Positions 6,648 to 13,701 of a stretch of DNA of 13,701 bases are shown here, piece by piece (within the stretch, counting starts at the first letter, position 1; every line of letters starts with the position of its first letter). The DNA is from CAZNNH01 sp964574335 (GTDB taxonomy: Bacteria > Acidobacteriota > Vicinamibacteria > Fen-336). The position numbers and the translations under genes were made by a program. The stretch covers positions 1-13,701 of the forward strand of contig CAZNNH010000171.1 in the NCBI GenBank assembly GCA_964574335.1, in the 5' to 3' direction. Below the pieces are notes generated by a model, which made no database searches, had not been told where the DNA came from, and saw only the letters and a list, made by a program, of their open reading frames with translations.

Positions 6648-6676
6648 TTGCCCGCTCGGCCAAAGACTGGTAAATT
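6648..6676 (+). promoter_or_regulatory. Promoter of the rpmE-prfA-prmC operon
   Basis: A -35-like TTGCCC (6648-6653), a 17-bp spacer and a -10-like TAAATT (6671-6676). The predicted start is about 35 bases upstream of the L31 ATG. It is divergent from the Cys-rich/pfk operon. Confidence 0.5.
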
Positions 6677-6716
6677 CACAGTTTCGGGTCGCAAGCGGCC
6701 CGCTGCAGGGAGCGCC

Positions 6717-6950
6717 ATGAAGCCAGGGATTCACCCGAAGTACGAGGTCGTCAACGTCCATTGCGCCTGCGGCGCCACCTGGACCACCCGCTCGACCAAG
6801 GGGCAGGAGCTGCGGCTGGAGATCTGCTCGAGCTGCCACCCGTTCTTCACCGGCAAGCAGAAGCTGATCGACTCGGCCGGCCGGGTCGAGCGTTTCAACC
6901 GCAAGTATCGGCGGGGTCCCAAGAAGGACGAGTCGGCCGCCGCCTCCTGA
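6717..6950 (+). CDS. rpmE: 50S ribosomal protein L31 (zinc-binding type)
   Basis: A 77-aa protein of the large ribosomal subunit. It begins MKPGIHPKYE and carries the zinc-binding pairs CAC (in VHCACGATW) and CSSCHPFFTGKQK, followed by VERFNRKYR near the C-terminus, all typical of the C+ L31 form. ATG6717 is chosen over an upstream frame extension because L31 proteins begin here and GGGAG lies just before it. It heads a cluster with release factor 1, PrmC and MurA, an order seen in several bacterial phyla. A GC inverted repeat follows the stop. Confidence 0.96.
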   Translation: MKPGIHPKYEVVNVHCACGATWTTRSTKGQELRLEICSSCHPFFTGKQKLIDSAGRVERFNRKYRRGPKKDESAAAS

Positions 6951-6954
6951 GCCT

Positions 6955-6968
6955 CCGGCCGAGGCCGG
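6955..6968 (+). other. GC inverted repeat between rpmE and prfA
   Basis: CCGGCC-GA-GGCCGG is a perfect inverted repeat right after the L31 stop, with no T-run. It may attenuate read-through or stabilise the rpmE message. The release factor gene has no clear Shine-Dalgarno site in this 52-bp gap. Confidence 0.35.
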
Positions 6969-7002
6969 GGCCGCACGGAACGCCGCCCTTTCGAGAACTC
7001 CC

Positions 7003-8064
7003 ATGGACGGCATCACCTTCCAGAAGCTGAAGGATCTCGAGGCGCGCTTCGACTCGCTCGAAGCGCAGATGTCCGACCCGGCGATCGCCCAAGCCCCCGA
7101 GGCCTACCAGAAGCTGGCCCGCGAGGCCAAGGAGCTCTCGCCGATCGTCGACCGCTACCGCTCCTACAAGGCCGCTCTCGGCGAGCTGACCAAGGTCCAG
7201 GAGATGATCCGCGGCGAGGCCGACGCCGAGCTGCGCGAGATGATCCACGAGGAGCTGCATGCCCTGGAGGCGCGGCGCGACCGGCTGGACGCCGAGATCC
7301 AACAGCTCCTGATCCCGAAGGACCCGAACGACGAGAAGAACGTCCTGCTGGAGATCCGGGCCGGCACCGGCGGCGACGAGGCCGCCCTGTTCGCGGCCGA
7401 GATCTTCCGCATGTACACGCGCTACGCCGAGCAGCAGTCCTGGAAGACCGACGTGGTCTCGGCGAACCGCACCGGCCAGGGCGGGATCAAGGAGATCATC
7501 GCCATGGTCGAGGGCCATCGGGTCTACTCGAAGCTGCGCTACGAGAGCGGCGTGCACCGGGTGCAGCGAGTCCCCACCACAGAGGCCTCGGGCCGGATCC
7601 ACACCTCGGCGATCACGGTGGCGGTGCTCCCGGAGGCCGAGGAGGTGGACATCAGGATCGACCCGAAGGAGATCCGGATCGACACCTTCTGCTCCTCGGG
7701 CCCCGGCGGGCAGAGCGTCAACACCACCTACTCGGCGGTCCGCATCACCCACCTGCCGACGAACACCGTGGTCTCTTGCCAGGACGAGAAGAGCCAGATC
7801 AAGAACCGCGAGAAGGCGATGAAGGTGCTCCGCGCCCGCCTCTACGAACGGGCCCTGGCCGAGCAGCACTCGGCCATCGCCAGCGATCGGAAGCACCAGG
7901 TGGGCACCGGCGACCGGAGCGAGAAGATCCGCACCTACAACTTCCAGCAGGGCCGGGTGACGGACCACCGGATCGGCCTGACCATCCACCGGCTCCCCGA
8001 GATCCTGGAGGGCGACCTCGACGAGCTGGTCTCGGCGCTGATCGCGGCACGCCCGGGCCGGTAG
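7003..8064 (+). CDS. prfA: Peptide chain release factor 1
   Basis: A 353-aa class I release factor that reads UAA and UAG in the ribosomal A site and triggers peptide release. The codon-recognition tripeptide is the PxT type (PTT at 191-193 in HRVQRVPTTE), which separates RF1 from RF2 (SPF). The catalytic GGQ is at 235-237 in SSGPGGQSVNTT; its glutamine is the methylation target of PrmC, encoded 28 bp downstream. The N-terminal helical domain (about 1-110) and LEIRAGTGGDEAALF (116-130) are canonical. The length is typical. ATG7003 matches the usual N-terminus, although no strong ribosome site is visible. The -PGGQS- context differs from the -AGGQH- of E. coli but lies within the family range. 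Confidence 0.97.
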   Translation: MDGITFQKLKDLEARFDSLEAQMSDPAIAQAPEAYQKLAREAKELSPIVDRYRSYKAALGELTKVQEMIRGEADAELREMIHEELHALEARRDRLDAEIQQLLIPKDPNDEKNVLLEIRAGTGGDEAALFAAEIFRMYTRYAEQQSWKTDVVSANRTGQGGIKEIIAMVEGHRVYSKLRYESGVHRVQRVPTTEASGRIHTSAITVAVLPEAEEVDIRIDPKEIRIDTFCSSGPGGQSVNTTYSAVRITHLPTNTVVSCQDEKSQIKNREKAMKVLRARLYERALAEQHSAIASDRKHQVGTGDRSEKIRTYNFQQGRVTDHRIGLTIHRLPEILEGDLDELVSALIAARPGR

Positions 8065-8092
8065 GCTGGTCGTCCACGCGTGGGCGCGCCCG

Positions 8093-8941
8093 ATGACGGT
8101 GAACGAAGCGCTAGAGGCGGCCCAACGAAGCCTGGAACGGGCCCTCGTCCCCGCCCCCGAGGTCGACGCCGAACGCCTGCTCCGTCACGTGCTGCGCTGG
8201 GACCGCGCCACTCTCTACACCAACGGCCGGGAGGCTCTCTCTGCGACGGCCCTGGTCGAGCTTCAGGGCCTGGTCGAGCAGCGTGCCTCGCGGCGGCCGC
8301 TGCAGCACCTCCTGGGCACGGTGGAGTTCTTCGGCCTCGAGCTGGCGGTGGGGCCCGCCGCGCTGATCCCCCGGCCCGAGACCGAGCTCCTGGTCGAGGC
8401 GGCGCTCGCCGAGTTGGCCGGCAGACCCCGCCCGGTGTTGGTCGATGTCGGGACCGGCACCGGGGCCATCGCCTTGGCGCTGGCCGCGGCTCGGGAAGAC
8501 GCCGAGGTCCACGGTCTCGACAGCTCGGCGGGGGCCCTCTCGCTGGCCGGGGAGAACGCCCGTCGGCTGGGGCTTTCGGATCGGCTCCAGCTCCACCAGG
8601 GTGACCTGCTCGCACCGCTCGTCGCGCTCGGCAAGCCGGTCGATCTGGTGGTCAGCAACCCCCCGTACGTGGACCCGGCCGAGATCGACGGCCTCGCCCC
8701 CGAGGTGCGCGACCACGAGCCCCGGGAGGCCCTGGTCGCCCCGGACGGCCCCTACGGTCCCTATCGGCGGCTCCTCACCCAGGCGCACCCTCTGCTGGTC
8801 GCTGGCGGCTCCCTGGTCCTCGAGATCGGCCAGGGCATGTCGGCGGAGGTGGTCCGGCTGATGGAGGCCGGCGGCTTTGGAATCCTGCGGGTGGTCCCGG
8901 ACCTGCAGTCGATCCCCCGGGTAGTGGTGGGGCGGCGGTAA
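8093..8941 (+). CDS. prmC: Release factor glutamine methyltransferase
   Basis: A 282-aa SAM-dependent methyltransferase that modifies the glutamine of the release-factor GGQ motif. It has an N-terminal helical domain that binds the release factor (1-85), IPRPETE (92-98), SAM motif I DVGTGTGAIALAL (118-130), and the substrate-glutamine motif SNPPYV (188-193). The C-terminus LEIGQG...VPDLQSIPRVVVGR is typical of the family. ATG8093 follows the prfA stop by 28 bp; a palindrome, CCACGCGTGG (8074-8083), lies in that gap. It is co-transcribed with its own substrate gene. murA begins 9 bp downstream. Confidence 0.95.
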   Translation: MTVNEALEAAQRSLERALVPAPEVDAERLLRHVLRWDRATLYTNGREALSATALVELQGLVEQRASRRPLQHLLGTVEFFGLELAVGPAALIPRPETELLVEAALAELAGRPRPVLVDVGTGTGAIALALAAAREDAEVHGLDSSAGALSLAGENARRLGLSDRLQLHQGDLLAPLVALGKPVDLVVSNPPYVDPAEIDGLAPEVRDHEPREALVAPDGPYGPYRRLLTQAHPLLVAGGSLVLEIGQGMSAEVVRLMEAGGFGILRVVPDLQSIPRVVVGRR

Positions 8942-8944
8942 ACT
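8939..8944 (+). promoter_or_regulatory. Putative -10 box (TAAACT) for leaderless murA transcripts
   Basis: TAAACT starts exactly 12 bases before the murA ATG and overlaps the prmC stop codon (TAA). There is no Shine-Dalgarno site before murA. An internal promoter giving a leaderless murA mRNA is a reasonable reading; no -35 box was identified. Confidence 0.4.
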
Positions 8945-8950
8945 CTCCCC

Positions 8951-10204
<1,254 letters not shown>

Positions 10205-10214
10205 TGGCCGCCGA

Positions 10215-10352
10215 GCTCAGGCCGGCCTGCGCCCCCGCACGAGCCTCCTCCACTCGCCGAGCCGGGATTCACTCCCGGCAAGGTCCGTCCCTGACACGCG
10301 CTCGGGCGCGGGTGCACGGTCGTCGACGCCCGAAGGGCGGCGCATGAAACAC
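10215..10352. other. 138-bp unique insert between the two murA-end copies
   Basis: The segment between the direct repeats has no recognised coding product. It contains a 7-bp hairpin, GCCGGGA-TTCAC-TCCCGGC (10261-10279), and a smaller one, CGCCC-GAA-GGGCG. An ORF from the GTG at 10204 runs only 47 codons into it. No transposase, terminal inverted repeats or tRNA were found. It may be a tiny inserted element, a duplication by-product or a rearranged leader for mutY. Confidence 0.6.
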
Positions 10353-10400
10353 GACGAGAAGCTGCGGGGGCTGGGAGCGGACATCGAGAGGATCCGCTAG
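10344..10400 (+). CDS. 18-codon mini-ORF made of the duplicated MurA C-terminus
   Basis: ATG10344 opens MKHDEKLRGLGADIERIR and ends at TAG 10398-10400. Its last 15 residues equal the MurA C-terminus. The stop overlaps the mutY GTG, as the murA stop would have done originally. It may act only as a leader that couples translation into mutY. A weak purine-rich site (AAGGG) lies upstream. It is unlikely to have a function as a peptide. Confidence 0.35.
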   Translation: MKHDEKLRGLGADIERIR

Positions 10401-10410
10401 TGGCCGCCGA
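10353..10410 (+). repeat. 58-bp direct repeat, copy 2 (rebuilds the mutY start)
   Basis: Identical to 10157-10214. This copy supplies GAGAGG, a plausible ribosome site 8 bases before the GTG, and the TAG/GTG overlap and first codons of mutY. Confidence 0.95.
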
Positions 10411-11524
10411 CCCGTCATCGGAGGCGCCCCCGGCCTCGCCGCCCACGGGTTCGACGCCGCGAGCCGACGCGGCGCTCCGGAAGCGGTTGCTCGCCTGGTA
10501 CCGGCGGTCGCGCCGGCGGCTGCCGTGGCGGCAGGACCGCGCCCCCTATCGCATCTGGGTCTCGGAGGTCATGCTCCAACAGACCACGGTGAAGACGGTG
10601 GTCCCCTACTTCGAGACCTTCATGGCGCGGTTCCCCGACGTCAGCAGCCTGGCCGACGCCAGCGAGGACGACGTGCTGGCCGCCTGGTCGGGCCTCGGCT
10701 ACTACCACCGCGCCCGCAACCTGCGGCGCGGCGCCCAGTACCTGGTGAGGGTCCACGGCGGCCGCTTCCCGCGCCTGCTCGACGCCGCGCTGGGGGTGCC
10801 CGGGGTGGGCCTCTACACGGCGAGCGCGGTGCTCTCGATCGCCCACGGGGTGGCGCTCCCCGTCGTCGACGGCAACGTGCGGCGCGTGCTGTCGCGCTGG
10901 TTCTGCCTGCGCGGCGCCACCTGGAAGAAGGACGGCCCCTTCTACAACCTCGCCGACGAGCTGCTGGACCGCGACGCCCCGGGCGACTGGAACCAGGCGC
11001 TGATGGAGCTGGGGGCCACGGTCTGTGTCCCGCAGCGGCCCGCCTGCGCAGCGTGCCCGGTGCGCGTTCACTGCCGGGCGGCGGCGGAGGGTATCGCCGA
11101 CCAGCTCCCCGAAGGACGCACCCGGCGAGCCCCGGCCCGGGTCACCGTGGCGGCCGCGATCGTCGAGTCGGAGGGCCGTCTGCTGCTGGTGCGACGCCGT
11201 GAGGGGCCCGTGCTCTCACGCATGTGGGAGCTGCCGCAGACGTCGCTCGAGTCCGGCGGCCTGCCCGACCTGGCCCGGGAGGTCGAGGCGAGGTACGGGC
11301 TTCGCCTCTCGCCGGGCCGGCTGGAGGTGGTGGCGCGCCACGCGATCACCTTCCGGCGGATCCGGGCCGAAGGCTACCGGGCCCACCTGGTCGCCGGGGG
11401 TCCCCAGGCCGGGGAGGACGTGCGCTGGGTCAGCCGGGCCGAGCTGGAGACGCTGCCGGTCTCCGCCCTCAGCCGCAAGCTGGTGCGGGGCCTGGACGCG
11501 CGGCAGCGGCCGCTTCTGCTGTGA
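10400..11524 (+). CDS. mutY: Adenine DNA glycosylase
   Basis: A 374-aa base-excision enzyme that removes adenine opposite 8-oxoguanine. The helix-hairpin-helix glycosylase domain has catalytic Glu56 in SEVMLQQT, LGVPGVGLYTA (131-141) and the catalytic Asp157 in VVDGNV. The [4Fe-4S] ligands are Cys209, 216, 219 and 225 with the family spacing C-x6-C-x2-C-x5-C. The C-terminal Nudix-like domain (about 243-370, with LLVRRREGPVLSRMWELP) reads 8-oxoG. The GTG start at 10400 overlaps the mini-ORF stop; the first 20 or so Pro/Ser-rich residues are not conserved. It is the last gene of the plus-strand cluster and ends 14 bp from the stop of the convergent ACT gene. Confidence 0.95.
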   Translation: MAADPSSEAPPASPPTGSTPRADAALRKRLLAWYRRSRRRLPWRQDRAPYRIWVSEVMLQQTTVKTVVPYFETFMARFPDVSSLADASEDDVLAAWSGLGYYHRARNLRRGAQYLVRVHGGRFPRLLDAALGVPGVGLYTASAVLSIAHGVALPVVDGNVRRVLSRWFCLRGATWKKDGPFYNLADELLDRDAPGDWNQALMELGATVCVPQRPACAACPVRVHCRAAAEGIADQLPEGRTRRAPARVTVAAAIVESEGRLLLVRRREGPVLSRMWELPQTSLESGGLPDLAREVEARYGLRLSPGRLEVVARHAITFRRIRAEGYRAHLVAGGPQAGEDVRWVSRAELETLPVSALSRKLVRGLDARQRPLLL

Positions 11525-11538
11525 TCGGGCGGCGCGGC

Positions 11539-11973
11539 TCAGCTCGCGGCGTCGTCCGTGCCGAGGGCCAGCACGCGGGCGGCGTGGTCGTAGTCCTCGT
11601 TCCGGACGTGGACGACGTAGCCATAGCTGCCGCGGCCGTCGGTCACGCCGCTCGACGCGTACACGTTGATGCCGGCCTCGAACAGCCCGAGGTGGATCTC
11701 GGCCAGCTCGCCCAGCCGATCGTCTCCCTGGATCAGGAAGGCCCGATGCGGTCCGGTCAGCACCAGCCCCTTGGCCTCGGCGGCTTGCGCCAGGCGCTCG
11801 GTCTTCTCGGGGTAGATGACCACTTGGGTGGTCTCCAGGCCCATCGGGATGGCGTTGAAGGCGAGCAGCTTGACGCCGCCCGACGCCAGCTCCGACAGCA
11901 GCCGGTAGGCCTCGCCGGGCCGATCCCGGACCAGCGAGTAGAAGTACTCGACTCGGCGGATCGTGGCGGGCAT
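11539..11973 (-). CDS. Small tandem-ACT domain protein
   Basis: A 144-aa protein built of two ACT-like halves (about 7-70 and 77-138; RVEYFYSLVRDRPGEAYRLL and AFLIQGDDRLGELAEIHLGL). Similar small cytoplasmic proteins are annotated only as ACT-domain proteins; binding of an amino acid or other small ligand is likely but the ligand cannot be read from the sequence. It has no DNA-binding or enzyme domain. ATG11973 is preferred over a longer upstream reading because GGAGG sits just before it and because a -10-like TACAAT lies 37 bases upstream. It is divergent from the HIT gene and convergent with mutY. It is distinct from the GlnD-like ACT protein at the left end. Confidence 0.8.
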   Translation of the reverse strand: MPATIRRVEYFYSLVRDRPGEAYRLLSELASGGVKLLAFNAIPMGLETTQVVIYPEKTERLAQAAEAKGLVLTGPHRAFLIQGDDRLGELAEIHLGLFEAGINVYASSGVTDGRGSYGYVVHVRNEDYDHAARVLALGTDDAAS

Positions 11974-11987
11974 GGAACCTCCGGACC

Positions 11988-12035
11988 GGCCCGACCGGGC
12001 CTGTAGCGGATTGTACCCTCCCGGGCCCGACCGGG
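11988..12035. repeat. Two copies of GGCCCGACCGGG flanking the divergent promoter
   Basis: GGCCCGACCGGG occurs at 11988-11999 and 12024-12035. The first copy extends to a perfect palindrome, GGCCCG-AC-CGGGCC (11988-12001). The copies bracket the ACT-gene -10 box and lie beside the HIT-gene -10 box, so they could be operator sites; chance in GC-rich DNA is also possible. Confidence 0.4.
12010..12015 (-). promoter_or_regulatory. -10 box (TACAAT) of the tandem-ACT gene
   Basis: TACAAT matches five of six consensus positions and lies 36 bases upstream of the ATG at 11973. No good -35 was seen. It sits between the two copies of a 12-bp GC-rich repeat (11988-11999 and 12024-12035). Confidence 0.5.
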
Positions 12036-12041
12036 ACGGTG

Positions 12042-12047
12042 TAAACT
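12042..12047 (+). promoter_or_regulatory. Putative -10 box (TAAACT) of the HIT gene
   Basis: TAAACT starts 15 bases before the ATG at 12057, so the transcript would have a leader of about 3 bases or none. The same hexamer precedes murA. There is no Shine-Dalgarno site. Confidence 0.45.
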
Positions 12048-12056
12048 CGATTCCCC

Positions 12057-12398
12057 ATGTCCTGTGTCTTCTGTGAGATCGCGGCGGGGCGGGCGCCGGC
12101 CCGCCGCGTCTTCGAAGACCCGGAGGTGGTGGCGTTCCACGACATCCAACCCAAGGCACCCACCCACATCCTGCTGATCCCGCGCAAGCACATCGAAAGC
12201 CTTCTGGAGCTGCGAGCGGACGACGATCGCCTGGTCGGCGCGCTGGTGCGCCGGGCCCGGGAGCTGGCGCGCGCGCTGGGGATCGCCGACTCGGGCTTCC
12301 GCCTGGTGCTCAACTGCGGCGCCGACGCGGGGTACAGCGTCTTTCACGTGCACCTCCACCTGCTGGGCGGACGGCCCCTTCTCTGGCCGCCCGGCTGA
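12057..12398 (+). CDS. Histidine triad (HIT/HINT) family protein
   Basis: A 113-aa member of the HINT branch, enzymes that hydrolyse purine nucleoside phosphoramidates and adenylates. It starts MSCVFCEIAAG with the Cys3/Cys6 pair of the zinc-binding HINT subgroup, contains DIQPKAPTHILLIPRKHI (29-46), and has the catalytic triad HVHLHLLGG (His97, 99, 101). The C-terminus RPLLWPPG is the usual HINT ending. The length is typical. It is probably translated from a leaderless or near-leaderless mRNA. A kinase gene starts 21 bp downstream on the same strand, and a tandem-ACT gene is divergent. The family is certain; the physiological substrate is unknown. Confidence 0.95.
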   Translation: MSCVFCEIAAGRAPARRVFEDPEVVAFHDIQPKAPTHILLIPRKHIESLLELRADDDRLVGALVRRARELARALGIADSGFRLVLNCGADAGYSVFHVHLHLLGGRPLLWPPG

Positions 12399-12419
12399 TC
12401 GACCAGGATCGAGCGAACC

Positions 12420-13701
12420 GTGACGACTCCGACCAGCAGCAACCCCGAACCCGCCGAGATCGCGCGTCGCTACCAGGTGGTCCAGAAGCTCGGCGCCGGC
12501 GCGTTCGGGACCGTCTACAAGGCCAAGGACCGGGTCCTGGGCCGGATGGTCGCCATCAAGACCATCCGCCTCGAAGGGCTGGCCGCCAGCGGCGTCGGGC
12601 TCGAGGAGCTGGTCCAGCGCTTCCAGCAGGAAGCCCAGGTCTCCGCCCAGCTCCGGCACCCGAACATCGTGACCATCTACGACGTCGGCGAGTTCGAGGG
12701 GATGAGCTACCTGGCGATGGAGTTCATCGAGGGGACCGGCCTCGACCGCGTGATCAAGGCGGAGCACCGCCTCCCCATCGAGCGCGCCGCCAGCATCGCC
12801 GCCCAGGTCGCCGACGCCTTGTCCTTCGCCCACGAGCACAACATCGTCCACCGCGACATCAAGCCGGCCAACATCATGATCGAGGCCGGCGACCGGGTGA
12901 AGGTGACGGACTTCGGGATCGCCAAGATCACCAACGCCAGCGAGTCGTTGACCGCCACCGGCAGCCTGCTCGGCACCCCCTCCTACATGAGCCCGGAGCA
13001 GGCCCGCGGCCAGGGCCTGGACGGTCGCAGCGACCTGTTCGCGGTCGGCAGCGTGCTGTACGAGATGGTCACCGGGACCAAGGCGTTCAAGGGAGAGTCC
13101 ATCACCGGGCTGATCTTCAAGATCATCACCGAGCAGCCTCCGCCGATCCAGGGCGTGGACCCGCGGGTGCCCGAAGCGATGGTGCAGGTGATCCAGAGGG
13201 CGCTCCAGAAGGACCCGGCGGCCCGCTTCCAGACCGGGCGGGAGATGGCCGAGGCGCTGCTGCCCCTGACCCGGCCCGGCGCGACACCGACGGTGCGGAT
13301 GGCCGAGATGCCCACCGCCCGCGGCCCGCTTCCGGCGGCAGCGCCGGCCCCCGCCGCCATCGCCGAGACCCAAGTCACCGCGCAGCCGACGGTCGCGGCC
13401 GCTCCCGCTCCACCGACCGTGGCCCGCCGCCCCCGGCCCCGGGTGGGTCCCAGCGTCCCCCCGCCCTCGCCGCCCCGGCCCAGCTACCTGATGTGGCTCG
13501 GGATCGCTCTTGTGGGGATGGTGATGCTGGCGGTCGCCGGTGTGGGCGCCCTGTGGGTGGTCCGGCATCTCACGCCGGCCCCCCAGCCCGCGCCCGCAGA
13601 GCAGGCCTCGACCGCGATCACACCGCCGTCTGCCGAAGCACCTGCCTCGGCCGTGCCCTCGCCGGAGGCCGTCCCGGAGGCCCCTGCCTCGACGCTGCCG
13701 G
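12420..13701 (+). CDS. Eukaryote-like Ser/Thr protein kinase, single-pass membrane protein (3' end cut off)
   Basis: At least 427 residues, open at the window edge. The Hanks-type kinase domain spans about 18-280: glycine loop LGAGAFGTVY (24-33), VAIK with Lys47, HRDIKPANI with catalytic Asp146, DFG Asp164, activation segment ending GTPSYMSPEQ, and AALQ-type C-lobe helices. All catalytic residues are present, so it should be active. A Pro/Ala-rich linker of about 70 residues follows, with several Thr that could be autophosphorylated (TPTVRM, TQVTAQPTV). A single membrane helix spans about 356-381 (YLMWLGIALVGMVMLAVAGV), then a Pro/Ala/Ser-rich extracytoplasmic stretch begins. The start is GTG12420 in frame with the kinase domain; AGGA lies upstream. 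It is probably co-transcribed with the HIT gene. The sensor domain, if any, is outside the window. Confidence 0.93.
   Translation, partial: MTTPTSSNPEPAEIARRYQVVQKLGAGAFGTVYKAKDRVLGRMVAIKTIRLEGLAASGVGLEELVQRFQQEAQVSAQLRHPNIVTIYDVGEFEGMSYLAMEFIEGTGLDRVIKAEHRLPIERAASIAAQVADALSFAHEHNIVHRDIKPANIMIEAGDRVKVTDFGIAKITNASESLTATGSLLGTPSYMSPEQARGQGLDGRSDLFAVGSVLYEMVTGTKAFKGESITGLIFKIITEQPPPIQGVDPRVPEAMVQVIQRALQKDPAARFQTGREMAEALLPLTRPGATPTVRMAEMPTARGPLPAAAPAPAAIAETQVTAQPTVAAAPAPPTVARRPRPRVGPSVPPPSPPRPSYLMWLGIALVGMVMLAVAGVGALWVVRHLTPAPQPAPAEQASTAITPPSAEAPASAVPSPEAVPEAPASTLP

Noticed and set aside
6154..6663. A 169-aa version of the Cys-rich protein from TTG6663
   Set aside because: The extra 30 residues would cross the probable promoter region and overlap the rpmE promoter; the GTG at 6573 fits better.
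10255..10290. tRNA 3' end (T-arm) at the hairpin in the murA-mutY insert
   Set aside because: The hairpin resembles a T-arm, but the loop does not fit TTCRANY, and no anticodon arm, D-arm or matching acceptor stem lies upstream.
11757..13568. Minus-strand ORF of 603 codons opposite the HIT and kinase genes
   Set aside because: The plus strand carries complete HIT and kinase motifs; the opposite frame has only biased composition.

Overview
This is a GC-rich (about 70% by eye) bacterial chromosomal segment made almost entirely of housekeeping genes. The mix suggests Acidobacteriota or a neighbouring deep lineage such as Myxococcota. It includes a rpmE-prfA-prmC-murA cluster, a PPi-type phosphofructokinase, a free-standing GlnD-type ACT protein, a eukaryote-like Ser/Thr kinase with a Pro/Ala-rich tail, and several apparently leaderless genes. 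The taxon is an inference only; there is no rRNA to confirm it.

Left part (1-4260). Two plus-strand genes come first: a double-ACT protein that looks like the regulatory end of GlnD without its enzyme domains, and a thioredoxin-fold lipoprotein. They converge on two minus-strand genes: a half-length GlnE (only the adenylyl-removing-type half) and a long-chain polyprenyl diphosphate synthase. The synthase has a near-consensus promoter with a palindrome centred on its -10 box. So two truncated-looking relatives of the glutamine-synthetase control cascade lie within 3 kb of each other.

Middle (4260-6720). A clearly decayed YbaK-type aminoacyl-tRNA deacylase gene (several frame changes and a missing segment) lies between the synthase promoter and a two-gene minus-strand operon. 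In that operon a small protein with two identical-spacing four-cysteine modules overlaps the start of PPi-dependent phosphofructokinase at a GTGA junction. Two hairpins follow the phosphofructokinase gene.

Right part (6720-11524). A plus-strand translation and cell-wall operon carries ribosomal protein L31, release factor 1, its glutamine methyltransferase PrmC, MurA, and then the adenine glycosylase MutY. Between murA and mutY, 58 bp of the murA 3' end (including the TAG/GTG junction with mutY) is duplicated around a unique 138-bp insert. The duplication leaves murA intact and rebuilds a start for mutY behind an 18-codon mini-ORF.

End (11539-13701). A minus-strand tandem-ACT protein is divergent from a HIT-family nucleotide hydrolase/transferase. 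The HIT gene is followed at once by a membrane-anchored Ser/Thr kinase that runs off the window.

No CRISPR array, tRNA, rRNA or recognisable transposase was seen, and there is no gene-free stretch longer than 300 bases. The items most worth a second look are the cysteine-module protein coupled to PPi-PFK, the half-length GlnE, the murA/mutY duplication, the palindromic promoter and the recurrent TAAACT-type boxes placed for leaderless transcripts.
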